Below are positions 1-10,694 of a DNA stretch of 38,631 nt, in pieces. Made by a program: the position numbers and the translations under genes. The stretch covers positions 1 through 38,631 of the forward strand of contig CAJXSO010000026.1 of the NCBI GenBank assembly GCA_913061505.1, in the 5' to 3' direction. The notes below the pieces were generated by a model, which was not told where the DNA came from, did no database searches, and worked only from the letters and a program-made list of their open reading frames with translations. This DNA comes from an uncultured Lutimaribacter sp. (GTDB lineage Bacteria; Pseudomonadota; Alphaproteobacteria; Rhodobacterales; Rhodobacteraceae). Each line of letters begins with the position of its first letter. Positions within the stretch are counted from its first letter, which is position 1.

Positions 1-1137
1 GGCGGGCGGGTTTTGGTGATTGATCACGCCAAGGCCCCGGGCGAGAAAATTCGCATCTCGGGCGGGGGGCGGTGCAATTTCACAAATATGCATTGCGAAC
101 CGCAGGCGTTTTTGGGGGCAAACCCGCATTTCTGCAAATCTGCCCTGGCCCGCTACACCCAATGGGATTTTCTGGATCTTGTGCAATCGCATAAGATCGC
201 TTGGCACGAGAAAACCCTGGGCCAGCTTTTTTGCGATGACAAAGCCACCCAGATTGTCGCCATGCTTTTGGCTGAAATGCAAAAAGCGGGGGCCGAGCTG
301 TGGCTGCAAACGGCGCTGCGGGGCCTGTCGCATGATGGCCAGCGCTATCAGCTGCAGATCGAGCGGCAGGGCCAGCGCCAGATGATCAGCGCCGGCGCGC
401 TGGTGGTGGCATCGGGCGGCAAGTCGATACCGAAAATGGGGGCAACCGGGCTGGCCTATGAGATTGCCGCGCAATTTGGCCACACGGTAACAGACACGCG
501 CCCCGCGCTGGTGCCTTTCACCTTTTCCGACACGCCATTTGCCGCGATTTCGGGCACAGCCGCGCCTGCCCGGGCCAGCGCCGGTGGCGCCAGTTTCAAC
601 GAGGCGGTTCTCTTCACCCATCGCGGCCTGTCGGGGCCTGCGATTTTGCAAATCAGCTCGTATTGGCGCGAGGGCTGCGCCATTACGCTGGATCTGGACC
701 CAGAGGGCAAATTGCTGGCCGCGCTGCGGGCCGAACGCCAAGTGGCCGGGCGCAAGCACCTGTCAAACGCGCTGGCCCAGCACCTGCCCGCGCGCCTTGT
801 GCAGCACCTGGCCCCGCAGCTGCCCGCAGATCTGGGCTTGGCCAGCAATTTGGCCGATCACAGCGATGCACGATTGGCCCAAGTGGTCGAGGCGCTGCGC
901 AACTGGCATCTGAAACCCACCGCAACCGAGGGGTATCGCACCGCAGAGGTTACTTTGGGGGGGGTAGACACTGGCCAGATTTCATCGAAAACCATGGAAA
1001 GCACCCGCCTGCCCGGCCTTTATTTCATCGGCGAATGCGTCGATGTTACGGGCTGGCTGGGGGGGTATAATTTTCAATGGGCCTGGTCTTCGGCGGTGGC
1101 GGCAGGGCGGGCAATTGCCGCGCGCGCGCGGGCCTAG
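1..1137 (+). CDS. YhiN/HI0933-family NAD(P)/FAD-dependent flavoprotein, 5' partial
   Basis: Three-prime part of a flavoprotein oxidoreductase. The reading frame is open from base 1, and the first codons (GRVLVIDH) continue a Rossmann beta-strand, so the true start and the first dinucleotide-binding loop lie outside the window. The motif [11 protein letters not shown] (about residues 20-30 of the visible part) and the C-terminal run [16 protein letters not shown], then [19 protein letters not shown], are the signatures of the YhiN/HI0933/BaiN family. These bind FAD and are usually annotated as aminoacetone oxidase-like or plain flavoproteins; the physiological substrate is not settled. The gene converges on murD, and the two stop codons share a CTAG palindrome at 1134-1137. 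The family is certain, the role is not. Confidence 0.9.
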   Translation, partial: GGRVLVIDHAKAPGEKIRISGGGRCNFTNMHCEPQAFLGANPHFCKSALARYTQWDFLDLVQSHKIAWHEKTLGQLFCDDKATQIVAMLLAEMQKAGAELWLQTALRGLSHDGQRYQLQIERQGQRQMISAGALVVASGGKSIPKMGATGLAYEIAAQFGHTVTDTRPALVPFTFSDTPFAAISGTAAPARASAGGASFNEAVLFTHRGLSGPAILQISSYWREGCAITLDLDPEGKLLAALRAERQVAGRKHLSNALAQHLPARLVQHLAPQLPADLGLASNLADHSDARLAQVVEALRNWHLKPTATEGYRTAEVTLGGVDTGQISSKTMESTRLPGLYFIGECVDVTGWLGGYNFQWAWSSAVAAGRAIAARARA

Positions 1138-2555
1138 GCCAGCCCAAGCCCCGCACGCGCAAGCCCCGCACGCACAAGGGCTGTGAAATCATCGCCACGC
1201 TGCTCGAAATTGTCATATTGGTCGAAACTGGCCGCAGCCGGGGCCAGCAACACCACCTCGCCCGGCTGGGCCTCGGCCATGGCGCGGGCCACGGCGGTAT
1301 CCATGGTGGTGCAAATCTCGGCCTCGACCCCTTGCAACTGCATGGCAAACTGTGCCGCCTCGCGCCCGATCACATAGGCTTTTACCACGCCATCTGCCGC
1401 AGCCGCCAGCCGGCCCACGCCCCCCTCTTTTTCCAAACCGCCGCAAATCCAGCGTATGGCAGAGAAGGCGCGCAGGGCCTTTTCGGCGCTATCCACATTG
1501 GTGGCCTTGCTGTCGTTGACATAGCGCACGCCCCCCGCCTCGGCCACCAACTGGCTGCGGTGGGGCAGGCCCGGATAGCTGTGCAAGCCCGCCTCGATCA
1601 CCCGTGGCGCCACCCCCAGGCTGCGCATCACCGCATAGGCCGCACAGGCATTTTGATGATTATGCGCACCGGGCAAACCCGCCACCGCGCGCAGATCGAT
1701 GGCCGCCACCTGGCGCCCCTTGCGCCATTCTGCCAAAAACCCTTTGCGCGCAAAAACCGACCAGCCCGCGCCCGCCAGCTTTTGCCCCGACGAGATGCGA
1801 ATAACCCGGTCGTCCCCCCGGCCCATCGACAGTTGATTGGCCATAAACCGGCCCTCTGCCTCGTCGATGCCAATAATGGCCCGGTCTGGCCCGCCTTCGG
1901 AAAACAGCCGCCGCTTGGCGGCGAAATAGCCGCCCATGCCTGCGTGCCGATCAAGATGATCGGGCGAGAGGTTGGTAAACACGGCGATATCAGGGGTCAA
2001 GCCGCGGGCCAGCTCGGTTTGATAGCTCGACAGTTCCAGCACCACCACCCCGCCATCGCCGGGCGGGTCAATATCCAGCACACCGCGGCCAATATTGCCC
2101 GCCAATTGGCTGGAAATACCCGCCTGCTGCAGCAGGTGATGGATCAACGCCGAGGTGGTGGATTTGCCGTTAGATCCCGTCACCGCCACCACACGTGGCG
2201 GGGTGTCGAACCGATCAAACCCCTGCGCCGCGAACGAGCGGAAAAACAGCCCGATATCGTTATCAACCGGCACATCTGCCGCCCAGGCCGCGGCGATCAC
2301 CGGGTTTGGGCTGGGGTAAAGATGGGCGATGCCGGGGCTGACCACCAAACAGGCCACATCATCAAAGGCCTGGGCACCGGCCAAATCGCGCAGCTGAAAC
2401 CCTTGGGCGCTGGCCTGCGCGCGGGTGGCGGGGTTGTCATCCCAGCACAGCGGCGTGGCGCCGCCCGCCTGCAAGGCACGCGCCGTGGCCATGCCCGACC
2501 GCCCCAGGCCCAAAACGGCCACATTTTGCCCGGAAAAACCGCTGACAGGTATCAT
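1134..2555 (-). CDS. murD: UDP-N-acetylmuramoyl-L-alanine--D-glutamate ligase MurD
   Basis: Cytoplasmic Mur ligase that adds D-glutamate to UDP-MurNAc-L-Ala, the second amino-acid step of peptidoglycan precursor synthesis. An N-terminal UDP-binding Rossmann region ([10 protein letters not shown], about residue 13) is followed by the ATP P-loop GSNGKST (about 127-133) and the central motif [10 protein letters not shown] (about 195-204). Its 473 residues fit the family. I take the ATG at 2555, with an AGGGGG stretch just upstream; a GTG at 2558 is also in frame. It follows mraY after 42 bases and is the last dcw gene here, because a convergent flavoprotein gene takes the place where ftsW-murG would be expected. 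Confidence 0.96.
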   Translation of the reverse strand: MIPVSGFSGQNVAVLGLGRSGMATARALQAGGATPLCWDDNPATRAQASAQGFQLRDLAGAQAFDDVACLVVSPGIAHLYPSPNPVIAAAWAADVPVDNDIGLFFRSFAAQGFDRFDTPPRVVAVTGSNGKSTTSALIHHLLQQAGISSQLAGNIGRGVLDIDPPGDGGVVVLELSSYQTELARGLTPDIAVFTNLSPDHLDRHAGMGGYFAAKRRLFSEGGPDRAIIGIDEAEGRFMANQLSMGRGDDRVIRISSGQKLAGAGWSVFARKGFLAEWRKGRQVAAIDLRAVAGLPGAHNHQNACAAYAVMRSLGVAPRVIEAGLHSYPGLPHRSQLVAEAGGVRYVNDSKATNVDSAEKALRAFSAIRWICGGLEKEGGVGRLAAAADGVVKAYVIGREAAQFAMQLQGVEAEICTTMDTAVARAMAEAQPGEVVLLAPAAASFDQYDNFEQRGDDFTALVRAGLARAGLGLA

Positions 2556-2597
2556 CACATCCCCCTTGGGCGCTGATTGCAGCCCCGATCGCAGCCC

Positions 2598-3680
2598 TTA
2601 GCGCACCTTTAGCGTCGCCAGCCCGATCATCGCCAAAATCAAGGCGATAATCCAAAAGCGGATCACGATCTGCGGCTCGGACCAGCCTTTCTTCTCGTAG
2701 TGGTGGTGAATGGGGGCCATCAAGAACACCCGCTTGCCGGTGCGTTTGAAATAGGCCACCTGAATGATCACGCTAAGCGCCTCGACCACAAACAAGCCGC
2801 CCACGATGGCCAGCACGATCTCGTGTTTGGTGGCCACCGCAATTGCCCCCAAAGCGCCGCCCAGCGCCAGGCTGCCCGTGTCGCCCATAAACACCGCCGC
2901 CGGCGGCGCATTATACCACAAAAACCCCAAACCACCGCCAATAAGACCGGCGACAAACACCAGCAATTCGCCCGTGCCCGGCACATAATGCACATCAAGA
3001 TAGGTGGTAAAATCGACCCGCCCCACCGCATAGGCGATGATGCCAAAGGCGCCTGCAGCAATCATCACCGGCATGATGGCCAGCCCATCCAACCCATCGG
3101 TCAGGTTTACGGCATTGGCCGAGCCGACGATCACGATCATGGCAAAGGGCACAAACAGAAAACCCAAATACAGCAGCGCCTCTTTGAACACTGGAAAGGC
3201 CAGGTAGTTGCTCAAAGGCTCTGGGTGGTAATGCGAGGCCCAAAACCCCGCGATACCGGCAATCAAAAACCCCAAGGCCAGGCGCAGCTTGCCCGACACG
3301 CCTTTGGTGTTTTGCTTGGCTACCTTGGCATAATCATCGGCAAAGCCGATCAAACCATAGCCCACCGTCACAAACAGCACGATCCAAACAAACGGGTTAT
3401 CCAGCCGCGCCCATAGCAGCGTGCTGCTCAGCAGCGCCCCCACGATCAGCAAGCCCCCCATCGTGGGCGTTCCCGCCTTGGCAAAATGCCCCTCTGGCCC
3501 GTCAGAGCGGATCGGCTGGCCCTTGCCCTGCTTGCGGCGCAAGACATTGATCAGGGGGCGGCCGAATAAAAAGCCAAACACCAGCGCCGTTAAAAACGCC
3601 CCGCCCGAGCGGAAGGTGATATAGCGGAACAGGTTGAACACATCCCCGCCGTCGGAAAGTTCAGTCAACCAATAGAGCAT
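2598..3680 (-). CDS. mraY: Phospho-N-acetylmuramoyl-pentapeptide-transferase MraY
   Basis: Integral membrane enzyme that transfers phospho-MurNAc-pentapeptide from UDP to undecaprenyl phosphate, giving lipid I. The 360-residue protein has about ten hydrophobic segments and the family's diagnostic cytoplasmic motifs: FADDYAK (about 113-119, with the Mg-binding aspartate pair), [24 protein letters not shown] and the histidine motif [12 protein letters not shown] near the C-terminus. The reading frame stays open a further 20 codons upstream, into the 3' end of murF. The start MLYWLTEL at 3680 matches the family and leaves a 4-base gap to the murF stop, as expected inside a tight operon. Confidence 0.97.
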   Translation of the reverse strand: MLYWLTELSDGGDVFNLFRYITFRSGGAFLTALVFGFLFGRPLINVLRRKQGKGQPIRSDGPEGHFAKAGTPTMGGLLIVGALLSSTLLWARLDNPFVWIVLFVTVGYGLIGFADDYAKVAKQNTKGVSGKLRLALGFLIAGIAGFWASHYHPEPLSNYLAFPVFKEALLYLGFLFVPFAMIVIVGSANAVNLTDGLDGLAIMPVMIAAGAFGIIAYAVGRVDFTTYLDVHYVPGTGELLVFVAGLIGGGLGFLWYNAPPAAVFMGDTGSLALGGALGAIAVATKHEIVLAIVGGLFVVEALSVIIQVAYFKRTGKRVFLMAPIHHHYEKKGWSEPQIVIRFWIIALILAMIGLATLKVR

Positions 3681-3684
3681 CGCC

Positions 3685-5142
3685 TTACACCTCGTGATCA
3701 GATTGCCGGGCGGCATGGCCCAGTTTGCGCAGCGCGTCAACTACCAGGCTGACACGCGACCCTTTCGAGCCCTTTACCAACACCACATCGCCCGCATCCA
3801 CCAAACGCGCGGCGCGCGCGGCCATATCTTCCGCAGCCTCTGTCCAATCGCCACGCAGCGACAGCGGCAACGCCTGATACAGCGCCTGCATCCGCGGGCC
3901 CACGCAATGCACCCGGGTGATCTGGGCGAAACTTGGCAAATCGGCCAGGCCTGCATGCATCGCGGTTTCATCTGGCCCCAGCTCTAGCATATCACCCAAA
4001 ATGGCGATGCGCCGCCCGCGGCTGTGGCGGCCCAGGCCATTTGCGGGCTGGGCATTGGCCAGCACCTCAAGCGCGGCCTGCATCGAGGCGGGGTTGGCGT
4101 TAAAGGCATCATCGAGCAATTCAAAGGCTGTCGCCTCGTCGGTCAGATCCAGGGCAATACGTTCGCGCGCACCGCGCCCGGCGGGGGGCTGCCAGCGCCC
4201 CAAATCACCAGCGGCGATCACCGGGTTCAGCCGCAGGGCATAGACCACAGCCATCACCCCCATGGCGTTGACCGCAAAATGCCGGCCCGCGGCCTGCACC
4301 TTGAACAGCAGCGGCCGCCGCCATGCCCGGCCCTGCACCACGGTGGTTGTGTCATGCAGCGTGATCTGCGTGGCGCGGTGGTGGCTGCGCGGTGCCTCGC
4401 CAAAGGTAAGCACCCGCGCGCCATGCTGGCGGGCCACATTTTGCAAAATACCCGTGGTGGCAATATCGCCGTTCAGCACCGCCACGCCGCCAGGTTCCAG
4501 CCCTGCGGTGATGGCGGCCTTTTCATAGGCGATCCCTTCGATATTTTCAAAAGCCTCCAGATGCGCCGCCGCAACGGTTGTCACCATCGCCACATGCGGG
4601 CGCGCCATCTGCGACAGCGGGGCAATCTCGCCGGGGTGGTTCATGCCAATCTCGATCACCGCAAAATCGGCATCGCGCGGCAAACGCGCCAGCGTCAGCG
4701 GCACGCCCCAGTGGTTATTATAGCTGGCCTCGGCGGCATGGGTCTTGCCCTGCCCCGCCAGCACGCAGCGCAACATCTCTTTGGTCGAGGTTTTCCCGAC
4801 CGAGCCCGTCACCGCCACCACCCGGCCCTTGAAACGCGCGCGCGCAGCCCGCCCCAGATCTTCCAGCCCGCGCAGCACATCAGGCACAACCAACAGCGGC
4901 GCATCCGGGGCCAGCCCCGCCGGCACGCGGCTGACCAGCGCCGCCACGGCGCCTTTTTGCAAGGCCTCGGCCACAAAATCATGGCCATCACGCGCAGCTT
5001 GTAAGGCCACGAAAATATCACCGGGCTGCAGGCTGCGCGTGTCGATCGACACGCCATAGGCCTGCCATGCGCCGGGGCTGGTGCTGCCGGTTGCGGCGCA
5101 CGCTTCGTCGGCGGTCCAAAGGGGGGCTGTGGTTTGGGCCAT
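3685..5142 (-). CDS. murF: UDP-N-acetylmuramoyl-tripeptide--D-alanyl-D-alanine ligase MurF
   Basis: Adds the D-Ala-D-Ala dipeptide to UDP-MurNAc-tripeptide, the last cytoplasmic Mur-ligase step. In its 485 residues I see the N-terminal substrate domain ([16 protein letters not shown], about 32-47), the ATP-binding P-loop TGSVGKTST (about 112-120) and the motif [11 protein letters not shown] typical of MurF. The ATG overlaps the murE stop by one base (TAATG), so the pair is probably translationally coupled. The next gene, mraY, starts 4 bases after the stop. Confidence 0.96.
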   Translation of the reverse strand: MAQTTAPLWTADEACAATGSTSPGAWQAYGVSIDTRSLQPGDIFVALQAARDGHDFVAEALQKGAVAALVSRVPAGLAPDAPLLVVPDVLRGLEDLGRAARARFKGRVVAVTGSVGKTSTKEMLRCVLAGQGKTHAAEASYNNHWGVPLTLARLPRDADFAVIEIGMNHPGEIAPLSQMARPHVAMVTTVAAAHLEAFENIEGIAYEKAAITAGLEPGGVAVLNGDIATTGILQNVARQHGARVLTFGEAPRSHHRATQITLHDTTTVVQGRAWRRPLLFKVQAAGRHFAVNAMGVMAVVYALRLNPVIAAGDLGRWQPPAGRGARERIALDLTDEATAFELLDDAFNANPASMQAALEVLANAQPANGLGRHSRGRRIAILGDMLELGPDETAMHAGLADLPSFAQITRVHCVGPRMQALYQALPLSLRGDWTEAAEDMAARAARLVDAGDVVLVKGSKGSRVSLVVDALRKLGHAARQSDHEV

Positions 5143-6626
5143 TATGCCAATCTCCCGTCCAGGGCCGCCACGGCCAGGCTGGCCTGTTCGGCATCGTTAA
5201 AAGGATAGACCGTGCCTGCAATCGTTTGCCCGGTTTCATGGCCCTTGCCACAAATCAGCAAAGCATCCCCCGGCCCCAGGGCATCGACGGCGCGCAAAAT
5301 CGCCTCGGCGCGGTCGCCCACCTCGTGCGCCTGGGGGCAGCCCTGCATCACTGCGGCGCGAATCTGGGCGGGATCCTCTGAGCGGGGGTTGTCATCGGTC
5401 ACAAAAACCAGATCTGCCGCCTGTGCCGCCGCCGCGCCCATCAAGGGGCGCTTGCCTGCATCGCGGTCGCCCCCGGCGCCAATCACCGCCACCAATCGCC
5501 CCATCACATGCGGGCGCAGCGCGGCCAGGGCCGTGGCCACGGCATCGGGGGTATGGGCATAATCCACAAAAACCGCCGCCCCATTGCTGCGAGTGGCGGC
5601 CAGCTGCATGCGCCCTGTCACCGTATCCAGCTGCGGTAGCGTGGCGAAAACCGCCTCGGGTTTTGAACCGCTGGCGATGGCCAGCCCCACGGCCAGCAAG
5701 ACATTTTCCGCCTGAAAGCCGCCAATCAGGTTCAGCCGGGCCATATGCACCTCGCCATGCCAGGCAAAGCGCAGGTGCTGCCCGGTGCTGTCAAAGCGCT
5801 GCGCCTGCATCTGCAAATCAGCCCCCGGCTTTTTTCCCACCCCAATCACCAGCTGCCCCCGGGCGCGGGCAATATCTGCCACCCGCGGGCCCATCGGATC
5901 GTCGAGATTGACCACAACGCAGCCGTCTTCGGGCAAAACCCGGCTGAAAAGCCCCGCCTTAGCCTGAAAATAGGCCTCGAATGTTTCGTGATAATCCAGA
6001 TGATCTTGGCTGAAATTGGTAAAGCCCGCAGCGCGCAGCTGCACCCCATCAAGGCGATATTGCGACAACCCATGCGACGAGGCCTCCATCGCGGCATGGG
6101 TGATGCCGGCATGGGCGCATTCGGCCAGCGTGCGCTGCAGGGTGATGGGCTCGGGGGTGGTATGGGCCAGGGGGGCGGTATAGGCCCCCTCGACACCGGT
6201 GGTGCCCAGGTTCACCGCCTCAAGGCCCAGGGCCATCCAGATCTGGCGGGTAAAGGTGGCCACCGATGTTTTGCCATTGGTGCCGGTCACGGCCACCATG
6301 GTTTTGGGCTGCGCGCCAAACCACAATGCGGCGGCATAAGCCAATGTTTGGCGCGGGTTTTCCGCCACCACCAGCGCCACCCCGCGGCCCTGCATGGCAG
6401 GCCCTGCCAAGGCGGCCCCTTCGGCATCGGTCAAAACCGCCACCGCGCCTTTTTCCAGCGCCGCCGCCACAAAGCCTGCGCCATGGGCCTGCGTGCCGGG
6501 CAGCGCGGCAAAAAGATAGCCCGGGCGCACCTGGCGGCTGTCAACGGCGAGACCCGCCAAAACCGGATCTGCCCCGCCAGCCGCGTTCAAACCCAGTTGC
6601 GAAAGCCGAAGCGCGTGCTGTGTCAT
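5142..6626 (-). CDS. murE: UDP-MurNAc-L-Ala-D-Glu--meso-2,6-diaminopimelate ligase MurE
   Basis: Adds the third residue of the peptidoglycan stem peptide. The 494-residue protein has the N-terminal DSRQVRPG segment, the P-loop VTGTNGKTS (about 113-121), the central DHLDYH motif and, in the C-terminal domain, DDNPRSEDP. The DNPR tetrapeptide is the known determinant for meso-diaminopimelate rather than L-lysine, so the wall is predicted to be DAP-type, as expected for a Gram-negative cell. It lies 14 bases after ftsI and overlaps the murF start by one base. Confidence 0.97.
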   Translation of the reverse strand: MTQHALRLSQLGLNAAGGADPVLAGLAVDSRQVRPGYLFAALPGTQAHGAGFVAAALEKGAVAVLTDAEGAALAGPAMQGRGVALVVAENPRQTLAYAAALWFGAQPKTMVAVTGTNGKTSVATFTRQIWMALGLEAVNLGTTGVEGAYTAPLAHTTPEPITLQRTLAECAHAGITHAAMEASSHGLSQYRLDGVQLRAAGFTNFSQDHLDYHETFEAYFQAKAGLFSRVLPEDGCVVVNLDDPMGPRVADIARARGQLVIGVGKKPGADLQMQAQRFDSTGQHLRFAWHGEVHMARLNLIGGFQAENVLLAVGLAIASGSKPEAVFATLPQLDTVTGRMQLAATRSNGAAVFVDYAHTPDAVATALAALRPHVMGRLVAVIGAGGDRDAGKRPLMGAAAAQAADLVFVTDDNPRSEDPAQIRAAVMQGCPQAHEVGDRAEAILRAVDALGPGDALLICGKGHETGQTIAGTVYPFNDAEQASLAVAALDGRLA

Positions 6627-6640
6627 GGATGCTGGCCCAC

Positions 6641-8431
6641 CTAGCGTGAAGATGACAGCGTTATACCAGCGCGCACCTGGGGTTCAACAACCGGGCGCAA
6701 GCCCAAAAGCGGCGCGGCACGGCGGATCACCTCGGCGGCCACCGGCACGGCTGTCCACCCGGCCGAGCGGCGCGGCTTGTCGCCACTGGTTTCTACAGGC
6801 TCGTCCAGCATCAACACCAGCACATAGCGCGGCGCATCGGCGGGAAACATCGCGGCAAACGTGGCAATCACCTTGTCTTTGTAATAGCCACCGCCGGTTT
6901 CAATGGGCTTATCTGCCGTGCCGGTTTTACCCGCCACCTGGTAGCCCGGCACCTCGGCAAAACTGGCGGTGCCTTCGGTGACCACTTTGCGCAACATCTG
7001 GCGCGAGGCAGCGGCCACCTCGGCGCTGATCACCCGGGCGCCATACTTGGGGCCAGGCTGGCGCAGCAGCGTGGGTTTAACCAGATAGCCGCCATTGGCA
7101 ATGGCCGCATAGCCCGCCGCCAAATGCAGCGGTGTGGTTGACAGCCCATGACCGTAGGAAATGGTGACAGCGGAAAGATCGGTCCATTTTGCGGGCAGCA
7201 AGGGGCGCCCGCCCGCGGCCTCGGCCATTTCCAGGGGCACGGGGGTGAAAAAGCCCAGCTGGCGCAAGAACTCTTGCTGGCGCTCTTTGCCCACCATCAG
7301 GGCGATTTTGCCTGTGCCCCGGTTCGAGCTTTTGATGATGATCTCTTCGACCGAGATATCTTTGTAATTGTGGTTCTCAAACTCGCCAATGCGGTGGCCA
7401 CCCACTTTGAACGGGGGGCGCGTGTCGATCACTGTGTCAGGCGTGACCAAGTTCAATTCCATCGCCTGCGCAACGGTGAAAATTTTAAAGGTCGAGCCCA
7501 GCTCGTAGACGCCCTGCAGCGCGCGATTGAACAGCGGGCTATCCGAGGGGCGGCCCGCAACCGGCGGGCGGGGGCGGTCGTTTGGGTCGAAATCGGGCAG
7601 GCTGACAATGCTCAGCAATTCGCCGCTATGGGCATCCATCAAAATGGCGGATGCGCCTTTGGCGTTCATCATCTTCATGCCACCGTAAAGCACCTGCTCG
7701 ACCGCAGCCTGCACCGATACATCCAGCGACAAGGCCAGCGGCGCAGCCTCGCGGGCAGGATCGCGCAGCATGTCATCGAATTCCAGCTCGACACCGGCCA
7801 CACCCACCACCTCGGCGGCATGCACCCCCTCGCGGCCAAAGCCCGCACCGCCCAGCACATGGGCCGCCAGGCGCCCATTGGGGTAAAGGCGCATCTCGCG
7901 GGGGCCAAACAGTAAGCCCGGCTCGCCGATATCATGCACGGCCTGCTTTTGCTCGGGGCTGAGCTTGCGCTTGATCCACAGGAATTTTCGCTTGCCGGTA
8001 AAATCCTCGACCAGCTCTTTTTCATCCAGATCCGGGAAAATCTGCGCCAGCGCATGGGCGGCCCCCCGCGGATCGACCATCAGCGGCGGCTGGGCATAAA
8101 GCGAATGGGTTTCCAGATTGGTGGCCAAAATACGGCCCTGCCGATCGACGATATCGGCGCGTTGCGCCACGATGGGTGCGCGCGCCTGCGCGGTGCGCGG
8201 CTCGGCCGGTTCGGTGGCGGCCACATGGGCCATGCGCGCGCCGATCACGGAATAGGCGCATAAAAACACCAGGCCCAACACCAGCAGCCGGCCTTCGGCG
8301 CGGCGGCGCGCGTGATCGCGCAGCTCTTCGTGGCGCAGGCGCAGGTTTTCGCGTTCGATCGCATCGGGGTTTTCACCGCGGCGGCGGGCATCCAGGATAC
8401 GGGCAAGCGGGCGCAGCGGCGTGCGGATCAT
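6641..8431 (-). CDS. ftsI: Septal peptidoglycan D,D-transpeptidase FtsI (PBP3, class B PBP)
   Basis: Division-specific penicillin-binding protein that cross-links septal peptidoglycan with FtsW. A charged cytoplasmic N-terminus of about 45 residues precedes one membrane segment (about 49-66). A PBP dimer domain follows (RADIVDRQGRILA, about 91-103), then the transpeptidase domain with all three active-site motifs: STFK (313-316, acyl-ester serine), SSN (368-370) and KTGT (502-505). The length of 596 is usual. The start overlaps the ftsL stop by 4 bases (ATGA), indicating coupled translation. Confidence 0.97.
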   Translation of the reverse strand: MIRTPLRPLARILDARRRGENPDAIERENLRLRHEELRDHARRRAEGRLLVLGLVFLCAYSVIGARMAHVAATEPAEPRTAQARAPIVAQRADIVDRQGRILATNLETHSLYAQPPLMVDPRGAAHALAQIFPDLDEKELVEDFTGKRKFLWIKRKLSPEQKQAVHDIGEPGLLFGPREMRLYPNGRLAAHVLGGAGFGREGVHAAEVVGVAGVELEFDDMLRDPAREAAPLALSLDVSVQAAVEQVLYGGMKMMNAKGASAILMDAHSGELLSIVSLPDFDPNDRPRPPVAGRPSDSPLFNRALQGVYELGSTFKIFTVAQAMELNLVTPDTVIDTRPPFKVGGHRIGEFENHNYKDISVEEIIIKSSNRGTGKIALMVGKERQQEFLRQLGFFTPVPLEMAEAAGGRPLLPAKWTDLSAVTISYGHGLSTTPLHLAAGYAAIANGGYLVKPTLLRQPGPKYGARVISAEVAAASRQMLRKVVTEGTASFAEVPGYQVAGKTGTADKPIETGGGYYKDKVIATFAAMFPADAPRYVLVLMLDEPVETSGDKPRRSAGWTAVPVAAEVIRRAAPLLGLRPVVEPQVRAGITLSSSR

Positions 8432-8775
8432 TGGCTGGCCTCTGTGGTATTCACGGCGGTGGTGCTGTCAAACAATTGCATGGCAGGCAGCGGCGGATAG
8501 GGCACCTGATCGATGCTGCCAAATTGCTCGGGGGCAAAGGGCAGCAGGCCCAGCGTGTCGAAATTCAGCTCGGCCAGTTCGCGCAGGCGCTGCGGGCGGT
8601 TCAGATAGGCCCATTCGGCGCGCAACACGGCCAGGCGGGCGCGGGCATGGGCAATGTCATTTTGCAGCGCCTCATTCTTGGCCAGCGCCTCTTGGGTTTT
8701 GTAGTTTTCGTGATAGGCCCAAAAAGCCAGGCCGATCACCGCCAGGGCCGTGAGAACCGATAAAAAGTTACGCAT
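8428..8775 (-). CDS. ftsL: Cell division protein FtsL
   Basis: Small bitopic membrane protein of the FtsQLB divisome subcomplex. This 115-residue product has a short cytoplasmic tail, a membrane segment (about residues 4-20) and a periplasmic helix rich in Ala, Leu and Glu (about 27-60) that looks coiled-coil. The alphaproteobacterial FtsL pattern [11 protein letters not shown] (about 59-69) follows. FtsL sequences diverge strongly, so the call rests on size, topology, this motif and the invariant position between rsmH and ftsI. It overlaps rsmH by 8 bases and ftsI by 4. Confidence 0.9.
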   Translation of the reverse strand: MRNFLSVLTALAVIGLAFWAYHENYKTQEALAKNEALQNDIAHARARLAVLRAEWAYLNRPQRLRELAELNFDTLGLLPFAPEQFGSIDQVPYPPLPAMQLFDSTTAVNTTEASQ

Positions 8776-9766
8776 TATGGCCCCCCCGTTTCAGCTGCGG
8801 CATTCCCAAGGCACGCCGGTCCACGGCGCCTGCAGGCGCATCGGTGCGCTGCCCCACGCGCAGCTTGGCGCTGCGGGCGCGGGGGTTTTCGGCCAATTCC
8901 TGATCATCTGGGCCAATCGCCTTGCGGCTGGCTTGGGTAAATTGCGGGGCGGCTTTGGCAATATCGGGCGCGTGCCGGCTGCCGCGCCCGCCCCCGCCCG
9001 AGCGCGCGGTGAAAAAGCGCTTTACGATACGGTCCTCGACCGAATGAAAGGTGACAACCGCCAGCTGCCCGCCGGGCCGCAGCGCGCGCTCTGCCGCCTC
9101 TAGCCCACCGACCAATTCGCCATATTCATCATTCACCGCGATGCGCAATGCCTGAAAACTGCGCGTGGCGGGGTGGCTTTGGCCGGGTTTGGCGCGGGGC
9201 AAACAGCCCTCGACCAATTCTGCCAGGCGCAAGGTGGTGGTGATCGGCGCCTCGGCGCGGGCGCGGGCAATGGCGCGGGCAATGCGGCGGCTGGCGCGTT
9301 CCTCGCCATAATGAAACAAAATATCGGCCAGCTCGTCTTCGTCGGCGGTGTTCACGATATCTGCGGCGCTGCGGCCTTCTTGGCTCATCCGCATATCAAG
9401 CGGGCCATCTTTCATAAAGGAAAACCCACGTTCGGCCTGATCGATCTGCATCGAGCTGACACCGATATCTAGCACCACGCCATCGAGGCCCTGCGCATAC
9501 TCATCCAGCCGCGAGAAAACCCCCTGCACAAGTTCCAGCCGCGCACCCCAGTTGCCCGCCCAAGGGGCCGCCATTTCAAAGGCCAGCGGGTCGCGATCGA
9601 CGCCAATAACCTTTTCCGCCCCAGCCTCGAGCAGCGCCCGGCTGTAGCCACCGGCACCAAAGGTGCCATCCAGCCAGACACCGCGCACCGGCGCCACCGC
9701 CGCCAAAAGGGGGCGCAGCAAAACCGGGATATGGGGGGCTTGGCCTGCCGTATCGACGACGCGCAT
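8768..9766 (-). CDS. rsmH: 16S rRNA (cytosine(1402)-N(4))-methyltransferase RsmH (MraW)
   Basis: SAM-dependent methyltransferase acting on C1402 of 16S rRNA in the ribosomal P site. The family hallmarks are [11 protein letters not shown] (about 11-21), the SAM-binding loop [10 protein letters not shown] (about 33-42), GVDRDP (55-60) and the conserved stretch [20 protein letters not shown] prefer the ATG at 9766, 4 bases after the mraZ stop, because purine-rich sequence precedes it. An in-frame ATG at 9790 would add eight residues and overlap mraZ by 20 bases. Expected position in the dcw operon between mraZ and ftsL. Confidence 0.95.
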   Translation of the reverse strand: MRVVDTAGQAPHIPVLLRPLLAAVAPVRGVWLDGTFGAGGYSRALLEAGAEKVIGVDRDPLAFEMAAPWAGNWGARLELVQGVFSRLDEYAQGLDGVVLDIGVSSMQIDQAERGFSFMKDGPLDMRMSQEGRSAADIVNTADEDELADILFHYGEERASRRIARAIARARAEAPITTTLRLAELVEGCLPRAKPGQSHPATRSFQALRIAVNDEYGELVGGLEAAERALRPGGQLAVVTFHSVEDRIVKRFFTARSGGGGRGSRHAPDIAKAAPQFTQASRKAIGPDDQELAENPRARSAKLRVGQRTDAPAGAVDRRALGMPQLKRGGHNA

Positions 9767-9770
9767 ACCC

Positions 9771-10274
9771 TTACCCCGCCTTTCCGCCATCCAAGAAAAT
9801 CAACGGATCGAAATCATCGGGCAAATCATCCAGCCAAGCATCGGCTTTGGCCAATTCTTCCTGCTCGTAGGTTTCGGGCTTCCAGATCTGGAACGTGTCG
9901 CCCGCGGCAATGAAAAACGCCTCGTCTTGCAGATCGATCTTTTGGCGCAGCTTAGCAGGCAGCACCAATCGGCCCGTTTCATCCACTGCGGTGGGAAAGC
10001 TTTGGCCGTGAAACAGCCGCTGCAGCATCTTGCGCTCCATCGAGCCGCGCGGCAACGCGTCGATTTTGGCGTCGACCTCGGCGATGGCATCCATTGTGTA
10101 GCATTCAAGATAGGCACGGCGATGATCGCCGTAAACGATCACCAATTCGGGGTTCAGGCCCTCGGTCCAGGCGGGATCGCCCGCCTCGAGAACACGGCGA
10201 AACGAGGCCGGGATAGACACCCGCCCCTTGCTGTCCACCTTGTGGTGGCTTTCGCCTCTAAACCTGCGAACCAC
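9771..10274 (-). CDS. mraZ: Transcriptional regulator MraZ
   Basis: First gene of the dcw cluster. MraZ is a ring-forming DNA-binding protein that represses its own operon. The 167-residue protein has two AbrB/SpoVT-like halves, seen as [18 protein letters not shown] (about 8-25) and [17 protein letters not shown] (about 93-109). The open frame runs back to 10454, but homology begins at [10 protein letters not shown] therefore take the GTG at 10274, preceded by AAAAGGA at good spacing. Candidate operator repeats and a long leader lie upstream. Confidence 0.94.
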   Translation of the reverse strand: MVRRFRGESHHKVDSKGRVSIPASFRRVLEAGDPAWTEGLNPELVIVYGDHRRAYLECYTMDAIAEVDAKIDALPRGSMERKMLQRLFHGQSFPTAVDETGRLVLPAKLRQKIDLQDEAFFIAAGDTFQIWKPETYEQEELAKADAWLDDLPDDFDPLIFLDGGKAG

Positions 10275-10336
10275 GTTGCGTGATCCTTTTCCTGTTGCCC
10301 CAGCCCGTTGCAGCAAACCGCGCCCTTGAAACGAAA

Positions 10337-10372
10337 CGGCGGATTGAGCTGCTGCCACTGCCCAATCCGCCG
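10337..10372 (-). repeat. Perfect 10-bp inverted repeat in the mraZ leader
   Basis: CGGCGGATTG at 10337-10346 is the exact reverse complement of CAATCCGCCG at 10363-10372, with a 16-base loop. It begins 63 bases upstream of the mraZ GTG, so a transcript that starts further upstream would carry a stable hairpin. No T-tract follows, so it is not a simple intrinsic terminator. Its role is unknown; a leader structure that affects translation, or a protein-binding site, are both possible. Confidence 0.5.
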
Positions 10373-10499
10373 CCCTCGTCCCGCCAGTCGCGGGGGTGTC
10401 CGACTGCGCGCGCCATCTGGGGGGATGTCTGCTCGCTCGCGCGACGGATCTCATGGTTCGATGAAAGCGGGTGCCTGTATGAAACCTGACTTGTCGTTC

Positions 10500-10525
10500 T
10501 CACGGGGTCTTATTGCCCCTTGTGA
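10500..10525. repeat. Interrupted inverted repeat (TCAC..GGGG / CCCC..GTGA) in the mraZ upstream region
   Basis: Read on the minus strand, TCAC-AA-GGGG is followed by an 8-base loop and CCCC-GTGA. This gives an 8-pair stem with a two-base bulge. The segment also contains TGGGATCACAAGGGG (minus strand, 10516-10530), two G-tracts in 10-base phase like the MraZ-type repeats described for other bacteria. The structure is visible; the function is inference. Confidence 0.35.
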
Positions 10526-10694
10526 TCCCAATCTCATCGTGTGAGTTAGGGATGCCATGGGAATTCATGGAAATCAATAAAAATTTGTGGCGAAACATGG
10601 GCTGAACCCGGGCAGAACAGCGCAAAAAGCGCAGATTTTGGCAACGCAAGCGCAGGAATCACACCACAACAAGCATTATACCAAAGAGACAACC

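Noticed and set aside
1077-2576. A 499-codon plus-strand frame opposite murD, and similar long frames opposite murE, ftsI, cobT, the aminopeptidase gene and valS
   Set aside because: Typical antisense shadows in high-GC coding DNA. The opposite strand encodes full, motif-bearing proteins in each case.
10451-10470. GGTTCGATGAA looked briefly like a tRNA T-loop
   Set aside because: No matching acceptor stem or anticodon arm nearby and no CCA-type 3' end.
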